From Chromatocurvus sp964613795 (GTDB lineage Bacteria > Pseudomonadota > Gammaproteobacteria > Pseudomonadales > Halieaceae), in assembly GCA_964613795.1 (NCBI GenBank), contig CAZTJR010000001.1, positions 62,001 to 126,000 of the forward strand: a stretch of 64,000 nucleotides of DNA, read 5' to 3'. This document shows positions 39,639 to 48,352 of this stretch, piece after piece. The notes below the pieces were generated by a model that saw only the letters and a program-made list of their open reading frames with translations, did not search any database and was not told where the DNA came from. Made by a program: the position numbers and the translations under genes. Numbering within the stretch: position 1 is the first letter of the stretch; each line of letters begins with the position of its first letter.

Positions 39639-42496
39639 GCGAGCACCTTCCGCCAGTAGGCTCGCCGTCGGCGTTCTCGCAGCCAGTGCAGCAGCCCGAA
39701 AACTGCCAGGACGAGCAGCGCTGTCGCATAGTTGGCGTATTCCAGGCGTGACCGAACGCGGCTATCCAGCGGTGGCAGGGTGCGGTTGAAGTGGGCGCGT
39801 GAGCGTATCTGCAGCAGGCTGCCATCGGTGAGTGACCAGTCCAGCGTGTTCATCAACAGTTCCACCGGGCTCAGGAATTCTGTGCCGCTCGCGGCGACCA
39901 GTCCACTCATTATCTGGTCGCTGGCGAAGTCGTTGGAACCGATAATGATCAGGCGTGCCGCGTCTGATGACTGTCTCAGGTGGCTGCGGATTCGCCCGCG
40001 CCCAAGGGTGGCGGCCCGCTCCTCAACCCCGGCGCTGTCGGCCGGCTCGTCACCGGGCGCTTTGTTGAACGCACTGGAAAAGCGTCCCTGCAGGAGGAGG
40101 GCCAGGGTTTCCCGCCGTGGTGTTCGGCCGCTGTCTGACCGGGTGCCGTCCTCGATAGCACCGGGCATGACGTTGCGTGCGCTGGATCGCCATGCATCTT
40201 GGCTGGAGCGCAGCAGCCATTCCACGCTGATGTCGCTGTTCTCGCGCGCCATTGCCACCGGGGAGCTCCAGGCCAGCGCCAGGCTCGGCAGGCCGCTGGT
40301 AATAGGATGTTCGCTGTTCAGCCCGTCGCCGCGAATATCAATGAAATAGGGATAATCGACGAACTGCATATCGCGAAACTCATAGCCACCAACGCGGCGC
40401 ATCACGGGCACCGGGTATGACCGGTGCTGGCTATCCAGAACCATGGCAGGGGCGATGTCAATGCCGTGATGCGAGAGCCACGCCGTCAGGCCACTGTCCA
40501 CGTCGCGCATCTGCAGATTACCGCCGCGCGCCTCGACGGAAAACCCGGAGGTACCCAGAACCACCGTGCCGCCGCGCATCAGGAACTGATCCATTGCGTA
40601 GACTGCGGTGTCGGCGAGGTCCTCAGGAGCGAGTACCAGCAGCAGGTCGGCACTGCTGTCGACCTCGCCGTCGGCCAGGTCCTCGCGCACAATGCTGTAG
40701 TCACGGGAAATCGCCTGCTCCAGGGTCTGGAAGGTATGCACTGCCGGCGCCATGCCCTGGAACGGTCTGCTGCTGCTTTCGGGAAACACCAGGGCGACGG
40801 TTTTGGTCAATCCGCTGGCAAAGCGCTTGAGCCCGGCATCGAGGGTCTGCTCGAATACATCGGGGTCAAAGGCGCCGGTGGGCAGTTGCACCACCTGGTG
40901 CTCGTCCTCCAGCGTCAGATAAAAATAGAACTCCCGCTGATCATCCAGCGAGGCCAGCAGCGGCTGGAAGCCCCACTCGTCAACGATACGCTCCGCGACA
41001 GCGCCATCGCCTGCCTCGGGCTCGACAAACTCGACGCTAAACTTGTCTCCGGCATGCGCCATGCGCGCTTCCAGCGTTTTTTCAATGGCGCTGAGGTAGC
41101 GCAGAAGCAGCGGCGGCAGCTTGTCCTCGGCCGACACGTAGGCGGTCAGCTGCACGGGACGGTCAATCTGTTCAAACAGGTTGCCGCCGGTCTGATAACT
41201 GTGCAGCACATCGCGGATTGCGCGGGTGATATCAAATTCCGGGTTGCGCAGGGCGACCTCGGGTTGGCTGCCGTTGGCGGTCTTCACCTCGATCAGGTCG
41301 GCAAAGCCCAGTGTTTCGTGCTCGCCGCCATAGGAAACAAGCACGTTGAAAAAGGCGTTCACCAACGCCGACTGGTAACGATCCGCCACCTGAAAGGGTG
41401 TGGCGTTGATAGCGTATCGCTCGCTGGCTTCCCGCTCCGTCTCGGGGTTGTCTGCCGGGTCGACAAATTCCACCTGTACGCGCTCGCCGCCGGCGATGGC
41501 GTACTCCTGCAGCAGGTCTTTTATCTGGGGCACCAGCGGAGCGAGCAGGGGGTGGGTGCGTTCGCTGAAATAGCCGCGAATCAACAGCGGTTCCGCTGTC
41601 TGTTCAAGCAGCTCACGGGTGGGCTCGGAGATTGAATACAGGTGGCCTTCCGTTACATCCACGCGCAGGCCAGACAAGGGCTGCAGCCAGATACCGGCGA
41701 GCAGGAGGTTCAGCAGCAGCAGTGCGATACCGGTTTGCCAGAGGCGGTGTCGGCGCTGCCGTGCATCTGTTGCCCAGCGCTGCCGATCCAGGGTGTAGAC
41801 ATTGAGTGCCAGGAATCCGGCGCAGAGCATGGCGTAGTAATACAGGTCGCGCAGGTCGATGACGCCCCGCGTGATGCTGTCAAAGCGCGAGCCGCTGCCG
41901 AGCAGACGCAGCAGTGCGGCCGTGTCGTCATTAAAAAAGCCGGTCAGCAGCGGGCTGCCGATCAGATAGAGCAAGCCGCAGATCAGCACGCTGCCCATCA
42001 GGCTGAGCATGGCATTGGCGCTGTGTGCAGACACGAACAGGCCGATGCTCAGATAGGCGCAGCCCAGCAGGACGGTCGCCAGGTAACCCGCGAGCACCGG
42101 GCCCCAGTCCAGGTTGGCGATGGCGGCCACGGTGAGCGGCAGCGGCAGTGTGGCCAGCAATGCGAGACACAGCAGGACGGCGCAGGCCAGAAACTTGCCG
42201 AGAACAAACTGCCACAGAGGAACCGGCTGGGTGAGCAGGTATTCCAGCGTGCCGTGGCTGCGCTCGTCGCTCCACAGGCGCATGGTGAGTGCCGCGGCGA
42301 GGAAGATCAGCATGAGCGGCATCCACTCAAACAGCGGCCGCACGTCGGCGATGTTGCGCGCAAAAAACGCCTCTACCCAGAAGAAAACAAACAGGCTTGA
42401 AAGGAGAAATGCGCCGAGGAAGCTCCAGCCTACCGGCGAGTTGAAAAACAGTCGCAGCTCCTTCTGCGCCACGCGCAGCGCAGGGAGTTCAGCCAC
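39635..42496 (-). CDS. ABC-2 permease fused to GldG-like auxiliary protein
   Basis: 953 residues. The N-terminal part (about 1-240) is an ABC-2 permease with six hydrophobic helices, beginning QKELRLFFNSPVGWSFLG and containing DERSHGTLEYLLTQPVPLW. A seventh helix lies at about 254-272. The long periplasmic GldG/ABC-type auxiliary domain (about 280-900) contains VDVTEGHLYSISEPTRELL, RVQVEFVDPADNPETEREAS and LLLVLAPEDLADTAVYAMDQ. A final helix sits near 930-945. Separate GldF and GldG proteins are usual in gliding Bacteroidetes; here both functions lie in one chain. It overlaps the ATPase gene by 8 bases. The cargo is unknown. Confidence 0.9.
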   Translation of the reverse strand: MAELPALRVAQKELRLFFNSPVGWSFLGAFLLSSLFVFFWVEAFFARNIADVRPLFEWMPLMLIFLAAALTMRLWSDERSHGTLEYLLTQPVPLWQFVLGKFLACAVLLCLALLATLPLPLTVAAIANLDWGPVLAGYLATVLLGCAYLSIGLFVSAHSANAMLSLMGSVLICGLLYLIGSPLLTGFFNDDTAALLRLLGSGSRFDSITRGVIDLRDLYYYAMLCAGFLALNVYTLDRQRWATDARQRRHRLWQTGIALLLLNLLLAGIWLQPLSGLRVDVTEGHLYSISEPTRELLEQTAEPLLIRGYFSERTHPLLAPLVPQIKDLLQEYAIAGGERVQVEFVDPADNPETEREASERYAINATPFQVADRYQSALVNAFFNVLVSYGGEHETLGFADLIEVKTANGSQPEVALRNPEFDITRAIRDVLHSYQTGGNLFEQIDRPVQLTAYVSAEDKLPPLLLRYLSAIEKTLEARMAHAGDKFSVEFVEPEAGDGAVAERIVDEWGFQPLLASLDDQREFYFYLTLEDEHQVVQLPTGAFDPDVFEQTLDAGLKRFASGLTKTVALVFPESSSRPFQGMAPAVHTFQTLEQAISRDYSIVREDLADGEVDSSADLLLVLAPEDLADTAVYAMDQFLMRGGTVVLGTSGFSVEARGGNLQMRDVDSGLTAWLSHHGIDIAPAMVLDSQHRSYPVPVMRRVGGYEFRDMQFVDYPYFIDIRGDGLNSEHPITSGLPSLALAWSSPVAMARENSDISVEWLLRSSQDAWRSSARNVMPGAIEDGTRSDSGRTPRRETLALLLQGRFSSAFNKAPGDEPADSAGVEERAATLGRGRIRSHLRQSSDAARLIIIGSNDFASDQIMSGLVAASGTEFLSPVELLMNTLDWSLTDGSLLQIRSRAHFNRTLPPLDSRVRSRLEYANYATALLVLAVFGLLHWLRERRRRAYWRKVLA

Positions 42497-43430
42497 GAGC
42501 CGGCCTCCCTGCGATCAGCTCCTGTAGCACGTTATCGAGATCGCGCAGCAGCGGGCGCAGTTCCAGCAGCCTGGCACCCGTGCCCACGAGGGCATGACTG
42601 ATATTGCCTGCCGCGCGGTCGCGTTCACTCCCGGGATGGAGGTCCAGCTGCAGCGTGGCGGCGCGGCCCTGTGTCGACTCAATTCTGGCATGCAGCACCT
42701 GCGGCAGCTGTGACAGGGTGCGTCGAATGGCGGCGATGTCACCACTGGCTCGCACCATCAGTGTGTGGCTGTCTTGCAAGGCAGCGAGATTCTGGTCCAG
42801 CACCAGTTGACCGTTGTGCAGGACTAGCACCCGCTCACACACGGCTTCTACCTCCTGCATGATGTGGGTCGACAGAATCACCGTTGCCTCGTCGGCGAGC
42901 GCGCGGATAAGGTCACGCATCTGGGCGGTCTGGCCCGGGTCCAGACCGTTGGTGGGTTCATCCAGAATCAGCAGGCGTGGCTTGCCCAGCAGTGCCTGGG
43001 CAACGCCCGCACGCTGGCGCAGGCCACGGGACAGAGTACCGATGCGGTCGAGGCGGCGATCGCCGAGGTCGGTAAGCGCCAGCACGCGGCGAATTGCAGC
43101 GGGTCTGGCGGCGCGGGAGATGCGTTTGAGCGCAGCGGCGTAATCGAGGTATTCGGCAACCCGCATGTCCGCGTAGACCGGCAGATGCTCGGGTAAATAA
43201 CCCAGCTGGCGCTGCATGATCGGGCCGTCGGTGTCGAGATCACAGCCATTGACGAACAGGACGCCCGCCGATGGCTCCAGGTAGCCGCTTAGCATACGCA
43301 TCAGCGTGCTCTTGCCGGCACCGTTGTGGCCAAGCAGGCCGACAATTTCGCGTTCCTCGATCCGGAACGACACGTCATCCACCGCGATTTGATCGCCAAA
43401 GCGGCGTGTCACGGAGCGGACGTCAATCAT
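42489..43430 (-). CDS. GldA-like ABC transporter ATPase
   Basis: 313 residues. Walker A is LGHNGAGKST, the signature region reads LSRGLRQRAGVAQALLGKP (a variant of LSGGQ), Walker B is LLILDEPTNGLDP, and the switch His occurs in STHIMQEVE. A C-terminal extension of about 80 residues follows. It powers the fused permease encoded next. The order ATPase, permease/GldG, DUF4340, BASS transporter forms one minus-strand operon. Confidence 0.94.
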   Translation of the reverse strand: MIDVRSVTRRFGDQIAVDDVSFRIEEREIVGLLGHNGAGKSTLMRMLSGYLEPSAGVLFVNGCDLDTDGPIMQRQLGYLPEHLPVYADMRVAEYLDYAAALKRISRAARPAAIRRVLALTDLGDRRLDRIGTLSRGLRQRAGVAQALLGKPRLLILDEPTNGLDPGQTAQMRDLIRALADEATVILSTHIMQEVEAVCERVLVLHNGQLVLDQNLAALQDSHTLMVRASGDIAAIRRTLSQLPQVLHARIESTQGRAATLQLDLHPGSERDRAAGNISHALVGTGARLLELRPLLRDLDNVLQELIAGRPARG

Positions 43431-43501
43431 GTGCAGCTGCAGCAGATCCTGTTGCGTCTCGGTGCATCGCCGGGTCTCGACTGATCACCGGGGTGACAGC
43501 G

Positions 43502-44884
43502 TCATCCTTCTGCTACCGAGGTCGTCACCGCCGGCGCCCAGGGCTCGCGCATGGTGACGAATTCCTCGGCGGCCGTGGGATGAATGCCGATGGTATTGTC
43601 AAAGTCTGCCTTGGTGGCGCCGGCTTTCATGGCGACGGCGATGCCCTGCATGATCTCGCCGGCGTCCGGGCCCATCATGTGCACGCCGACCACGCGTTCG
43701 GTTTTGTCATGCACGATCAGCTTCATAAAGGTCTTCTCGTCGCGGCCGCTGATCGTGTGCTTCATTGGTCGGAAGGTCGCCTTGTACATTGTGATGTCGC
43801 CGAACTCGGCGCTGGCTTCCTCCTCAGTGAAGCCAACCGTGCCGATATTCGGCTGGCTGAAGACCGCAGTGGGAATGAATTCGTAATCCACCAGGGCGTT
43901 CCTGTCACCGAACTCGCGGCGCGCAAAGGCCATGCCCTCGGCCAGAGCCACCGGCGTCAGCTCCATGCCGCCGATCACGTCGCCCACCGCATAGACGCTG
44001 GGTTCGCTGGTGCAGTAGTGCTGATCGACTTCGATATTGCCGCGGGCCGTCAGCCTGACATCGACATTCTCGAGTCCCAGTCCATCGAGATGCGGCGTGC
44101 GTCCCGTGGCGTAGAGCACGGCATCGGCTTCCAGTGTACTGCCATCGGTGAGCGTAAGCCGGTAGCTCTTCGACGTCGCTTCAATGGACTCCACGTTGAC
44201 CTCAAAGCGCAGGTCGACACCCGTCTTGCGAATTTCCTGGGCAGCGTGAGCGCGGATGTCGGGATCGAAACCGCGCAGGAACAATGGTCCACGGTAAAGC
44301 TGTGTGACCTTCGCGCCGAGACCGTTGAAGATGCCGGCGAATTCCACCGCGATGTAGCCGCCGCCGACAATGGCGATGCGCTCTGGAAAGCTCTCCAGGT
44401 CGAAGATCTCGTTGGACGTAAGTGCGTGCTCACTTCCGGGGAATTCCGGCACCGACGGCCAGCCACCAGTGGCGATAAGAATCTTGCCGCAGCGGTAATG
44501 CTTCTCGCCCACGGCCACCGTATTGCCATCGACAATGCTGGCGCGGCCCTCAAAGACCGTGGCGCCGGCGCCGTGGAGCAGCTTGCGATAGATGGCATTG
44601 AGGCGAGCGATCTCGGTTTTCTTGTTGTCCCGCAGGGTGGCCCACTCGAAGCCGTTCACCGTGGTATTCCAGCCGAACTCCCGGGCGTCTGTAAAGCCCT
44701 TGCCGTATTCCGCTGCGTAAACGTAAAGCTTCTTTGGTACGCAGCCCACGTTCACGCAGGTACCGCCCATATAGCGGTCCTCGGCAATGGCAACGCGGGC
44801 GCCGAACGACGACGCCATGCGTGCGGCACGCACGCCACCGGAACCGGCGCCGATGACAAACAGATCGAAATCCAGATCGCTCAT
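43502..44884 (-). CDS. gor: Glutathione-disulfide reductase
   Basis: 460 residues. Reduces oxidised glutathione with NADPH. The FAD motif VIGAGSGGVRAARMAS, the redox-active Cys pair in GGTCVNVGCVPKKLYVYAAE, the NADPH-binding IAVVGGGYIAVEFA-like segment (here ERIAIVGGGYIAVEFAG) and the C-terminal dimer-interface HPTAAEEFVTMR are all present. The start at 44884 (MSDLDFDLFVIGAGSG) with AGGAGG just upstream is favoured over a longer frame. It is divergent from the serine hydrolase. Confidence 0.95.
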   Translation of the reverse strand: MSDLDFDLFVIGAGSGGVRAARMASSFGARVAIAEDRYMGGTCVNVGCVPKKLYVYAAEYGKGFTDAREFGWNTTVNGFEWATLRDNKKTEIARLNAIYRKLLHGAGATVFEGRASIVDGNTVAVGEKHYRCGKILIATGGWPSVPEFPGSEHALTSNEIFDLESFPERIAIVGGGYIAVEFAGIFNGLGAKVTQLYRGPLFLRGFDPDIRAHAAQEIRKTGVDLRFEVNVESIEATSKSYRLTLTDGSTLEADAVLYATGRTPHLDGLGLENVDVRLTARGNIEVDQHYCTSEPSVYAVGDVIGGMELTPVALAEGMAFARREFGDRNALVDYEFIPTAVFSQPNIGTVGFTEEEASAEFGDITMYKATFRPMKHTISGRDEKTFMKLIVHDKTERVVGVHMMGPDAGEIMQGIAVAMKAGATKADFDNTIGIHPTAAEEFVTMREPWAPAVTTSVAEG

Positions 44885-44976
44885 GAGGTCCTCCTGATGT
44901 TGAATCCCGATTCTATCAGCTTCGGGGCGTTGCGCGCGTGCATGGTCTATCATCGGGGCTCTGACAGGGAGTGTTC

Positions 44977-46380
44977 ATGACCAAATTGAAGATGTTTTCG
45001 CTGTCGCTGCTGCTGGCGGGCCTTGCCTGGCTTGTATGGCAGGTGCATGTCGCCACGCAGGTGGCGGTTGGCTACAGCGCCAAGCAGCTGTGCTCCGGCG
45101 TGTTTGTATCGGCACTGCCCCGGGATTTCGTGGTGGCGCGCGACATCCTGCCGCGTATGGCAATCCTGGGCCCCGCGTTGGAACTGCTGTCCCTTGAGGT
45201 GGACACGGCGCGTGGTGAGGCGCGTGCGTCGCTGCTGGCAGCCAGCGCCGTTGCGGGTTACCAGTCACCGGCCCGGGGCTGTACCCTGCATCTTCCCGGC
45301 ACTGTGTCTGCTGGGGAAATGTCAGTTGTGAATCCGCACAGCGGGCCACAGTCTCGCTCACCTTTTGTCTTCGCTGATTCTCCGGCGCTGATGGCTGCGC
45401 TGGATGCCGCGTTTATGGAGCCCGCGGAGGGTGGCCGCCAGACCCTGGCCCTGCTGGTAGCGCACCGCGGCAGTGTGATAGCAGAGCGCTATGCTGCACC
45501 GGTCACCGCTGCGACACCCCTGCAGGGCTGGTCCATGAACAAGAGCTTGCTGGCCACATGGGTAGCGCTGCTGGTGGAAGATGGCCGCCTGCGTCTCGAT
45601 CAGCCAGTGGCACCTAGACTGCGCGAGCTCGGTGCACCCGAAGACGTCATTGCCGCAGTGAGCCCGGAACTGACGCTTGAGCATCTGCTGCGCATGCGCA
45701 GCGGCTTTGATTTTGAGGAGCGCTACGAGCCTGGCAGCGATGCGACGCGGATGCTGTATCGGCGTCATGCTATGTGGCAGGTGGCGCCGCGCAGTGGCCA
45801 TGCCCACACGCCCGGCGTGCGCTTCAATTACTCCAGCGGCGACGCCAATCTCACGGCAGCTATCTGGCAGTCCGCGCTACCGGTAGATCGCTATGAAGAC
45901 TGGCTGGCAACGGCATTTTCCCTGCCGCTTGGGCTTTCATCGCTGGTTGCCGAGGCCGATGCCAGCGGTGTGCAGGTAGGTTCCAGCTACGCCTTCCTCA
46001 GCGCTCGGGACTGGCTGACGGTCGGTCAGCTCTGGCTGGACGCCTGGCATGGGCGGTCTGCCTTGCTCTCGCAGGCCTGGCAGCGCACCGCGGTGACGCC
46101 GAGCGGCGATGATGGCAGTTATGGCCGCAGCTTCTGGCTTAATATCGGGGGCGAGGCCTTTCCCGGACTGCCGGAAACCCTGTTCTATGCCGGGGGCAAC
46201 GCTGGTCAGTATGTGCTGGTACTGCCGGAGCAGGAGCTGGTCGTGGTCCGCCTCGGGCTGTCTGATGCCTCCGTGGATACCGGGGTCCACGCCTTTCTCT
46301 CCGCCCTGCTCGATAGCTTGACGAATGATGTCGTCGGCAGGGCCGTCGGTACGCGGACCAGCGCGGGAGCGTTGCGCTGA
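44977..46380 (+). CDS. Beta-lactamase-fold serine hydrolase, membrane-anchored
   Basis: 467 residues from ATG 44977, with AGGGA upstream; a GTG 6 bases earlier is an alternative. A membrane anchor or signal is seen at about 5-28. The class-C/penicillin-binding-like core starts near residue 140. SMNKSLL supplies the S-x-x-K nucleophile, FNYSSGD the Tyr-x-Ser motif, and GGNAGQYV a KTG-like third motif. Such proteins include esterases, D-aminopeptidases and 6-aminohexanoate-dimer hydrolases. A true antibiotic beta-lactamase is not implied. The stop overlaps the MOSC gene start by 1 base. Confidence 0.85.
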   Translation: MTKLKMFSLSLLLAGLAWLVWQVHVATQVAVGYSAKQLCSGVFVSALPRDFVVARDILPRMAILGPALELLSLEVDTARGEARASLLAASAVAGYQSPARGCTLHLPGTVSAGEMSVVNPHSGPQSRSPFVFADSPALMAALDAAFMEPAEGGRQTLALLVAHRGSVIAERYAAPVTAATPLQGWSMNKSLLATWVALLVEDGRLRLDQPVAPRLRELGAPEDVIAAVSPELTLEHLLRMRSGFDFEERYEPGSDATRMLYRRHAMWQVAPRSGHAHTPGVRFNYSSGDANLTAAIWQSALPVDRYEDWLATAFSLPLGLSSLVAEADASGVQVGSSYAFLSARDWLTVGQLWLDAWHGRSALLSQAWQRTAVTPSGDDGSYGRSFWLNIGGEAFPGLPETLFYAGGNAGQYVLVLPEQELVVVRLGLSDASVDTGVHAFLSALLDSLTNDVVGRAVGTRTSAGALR

Positions 46381-47180
46381 TGGCGAAACCCATGACCCTC
46401 AGCGGTCTCTTTGTGTACCCCGTGAAATCCTGCGCCGGGGTTGCACTCACCGCGGCCACTCTCGATCGTTTCGGCCTCGCGGGCGACCGGCGCTGGCTGC
46501 TGGTGGATGATGGAAACCGCTTTCTGTCGCAGCGTAGCCTTCCCGCAATGGGCCAGGTATCGGTAGCGATCCAGGCGGACGGCCTGACGCTGGGCTATCG
46601 AGATCATGCAGTGAGGGTGCAGACGCCGGCTGCCGATGCCGAGCGGTGCCGGGTCGACATCTGGGGAGACGAGGTCGAGGCATTGGATGTGGGCGATACG
46701 GCAGCGACGTGGTTCTCTTCAATGCTCGGTCGGCCCTGTCGCCTTGTATATATGGGCGAGGACGCGCAGCGGCGGGTGGACACAGACTACGCCGCGCATG
46801 GCGAGACCGTCAGCTTTGCCGACGGCTTTCCGCTGCTGCTAACCACTGACGCCTCGCTGGCATCTGTCAACGCGTCGCTCGATGCGCCCGTGAGCATGCG
46901 GCGCTTTCGCCCCAACCTGGTTATCCATGGCAGTGCGCCTTTCGCTGAGGACGGCTGGCGACGCCTGCAGATCGGTGAGCACAGCTTTACTGTTGCCAAA
47001 CCCTGTGCGCGCTGTGCCATCCCGGCGCTGGACCCGGACACGGGGACTGTACATCCGGCCCTGAACCGGGTGCTCGCTGCAACGCGCCGTATTGATGGCG
47101 TCGTTCTCTTCGGCCAGAACCTGCTGCATGCTGGTACTGGCGACCTGCGTCTGGGTGATGCGGTTCGCGTGCTGGACTGA
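46380..47180 (+). CDS. MOSC-domain protein (YcbX-like)
   Basis: 266 residues. The N-terminal MOSC beta-barrel domain begins LSGLFVYPVKSCAGVAL. The MOSC sulfur-carrier domain (about 110-260) contains RFRPNLVIHG and the Cys-bearing KPCARCAIPALDPDTGT, the presumed molybdenum-cofactor-linked segment. YcbX-type proteins detoxify N-hydroxylated bases together with a redox partner. No ferredoxin domain is fused at the C-terminus, so it would need a separate electron donor. It is coupled to the serine hydrolase gene by the 1-base overlap. Confidence 0.9.
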   Translation: MAKPMTLSGLFVYPVKSCAGVALTAATLDRFGLAGDRRWLLVDDGNRFLSQRSLPAMGQVSVAIQADGLTLGYRDHAVRVQTPAADAERCRVDIWGDEVEALDVGDTAATWFSSMLGRPCRLVYMGEDAQRRVDTDYAAHGETVSFADGFPLLLTTDASLASVNASLDAPVSMRRFRPNLVIHGSAPFAEDGWRRLQIGEHSFTVAKPCARCAIPALDPDTGTVHPALNRVLAATRRIDGVVLFGQNLLHAGTGDLRLGDAVRVLD

Positions 47181-47275
47181 GCAGCTCGGAGACTGCCTAC
47201 GCCATAGTGTTGCGTTTATTCGGCTGTTGCCATCCGGTACCATGCGGGCTTTTACCATCTCCGAGGAACACCGCC

Positions 47276-48310
47276 ATGTCCCGCCTTCGCACGGGCGTCA
47301 TTGCCGCACTGGCCACGTTCTGGCTGGCTGTAAATGTTTTCGCGCAGGAGATGGACCGGGTTGAGCTGAAGAACGGCTCCACTGTGTATGGCGAGGTGGT
47401 GGATGCCGAGAACGGAACGCTGAGCGTAAAGACCGACTTCGCGGGCACCATACAGGTGCGGCTCGACCAGATTGCCAGCATGTATACGGAAACGCCAATG
47501 GTGCTGCAGATGGCGGACGGCTCCATTATTGAGGCGTTCCCCCTTGCGGTCGAGGATGAGCGGCTGGTGCTGCCGGAAGCCATCGAGGAGGGCGGTGGCA
47601 GCTATGCGCTGTCGCAGCTGCTGCGCGTGAACCCCGAACCCTGGGAGACAGGCGAAGGCTATCGCTGGAACGGCCTTGCCAGCGGTGCTCTGTCCGCGCA
47701 GCGCGGCAACACGGAAACCAATGAGCTGGATTATAACGTGGAGTCGCGCTGGACCGGCCTGGATGATCGCTATTCCACACGCGTCCATGGCCAGGTGCGG
47801 GACGTTAACGGCACACGCCGCGCTGAAAATGTGACGTTCACGTCCAAATACGACCGCTTTCTCGACAACGACTGGTACTGGGGTTTAAGTGCGTCGGCGG
47901 AGCGTGACCAGTTCTCGAATATCGACCTGCGGGCCTATCTCGGTCCCTATCTCGGAAAGAAGTTCGACCGGACGCCGTTCTTCATTCTCGAAACAGAGCT
48001 CGGTCTGTCCTATGTTTCGGAGCAGTTCACCAGTTCACCGGATCAGGAATACCCCGGTGCGGTATGGACCCTGGATGCGACCAGCCGTTATTTCGGCGAC
48101 GATCTGCGTGTCTTTGTGCGTCAGAACGGTATCTGGGATCTCGACGACACCACGGATGTCGTGATCAACAGTACCGCCGGTATGTCATTCCCGCTCATTG
48201 CCGATATTGAGGGATCTGCCGAAATCTCCTGGGAGTACGATACGGGTGCTGTCGCCGATGTAGAAGAGCTGAACCAGATTTACCGCTTCCGCATCGGCTA
48301 CCGCTGGTAG
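47276..48310 (+). CDS. DUF481 outer-membrane beta-barrel protein
   Basis: 344 residues from ATG 47276, with GAGGAA upstream. A signal peptide (about 1-24, ending VFAQ) is followed by an N-terminal domain of strands (about 25-130). A C-terminal DUF481 barrel (about 140-344) then shows alternating residues and ends RFRIGYRW with the terminal Trp typical of outer-membrane proteins. Signature segments are SGALSAQRGNTETNELDY and FLDNDWYWGLSASAERDQF. It is a likely outer-membrane protein of unknown cargo. Confidence 0.88.
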   Translation: MSRLRTGVIAALATFWLAVNVFAQEMDRVELKNGSTVYGEVVDAENGTLSVKTDFAGTIQVRLDQIASMYTETPMVLQMADGSIIEAFPLAVEDERLVLPEAIEEGGGSYALSQLLRVNPEPWETGEGYRWNGLASGALSAQRGNTETNELDYNVESRWTGLDDRYSTRVHGQVRDVNGTRRAENVTFTSKYDRFLDNDWYWGLSASAERDQFSNIDLRAYLGPYLGKKFDRTPFFILETELGLSYVSEQFTSSPDQEYPGAVWTLDATSRYFGDDLRVFVRQNGIWDLDDTTDVVINSTAGMSFPLIADIEGSAEISWEYDTGAVADVEELNQIYRFRIGYRW

Positions 48311-48352
48311 CACTCGCGGGCGCGTACACGACCGCACTGCGGATGGTAGGAG

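Noticed and set aside
40424..41635. 403-codon plus-strand open frame over the GldG-like gene
   Set aside because: Antisense shadow; no start context and no recognised domain.
43271..44980. 569-codon plus-strand open frame over glutathione reductase
   Set aside because: Antisense shadow; the minus-strand gor frame has all family motifs.
44977..46380. Antibiotic-resistance beta-lactamase
   Set aside because: Has the S-x-x-K and Tyr-x-Ser motifs but also a long N-terminal region and membrane anchor; better described as a general serine hydrolase of this fold.
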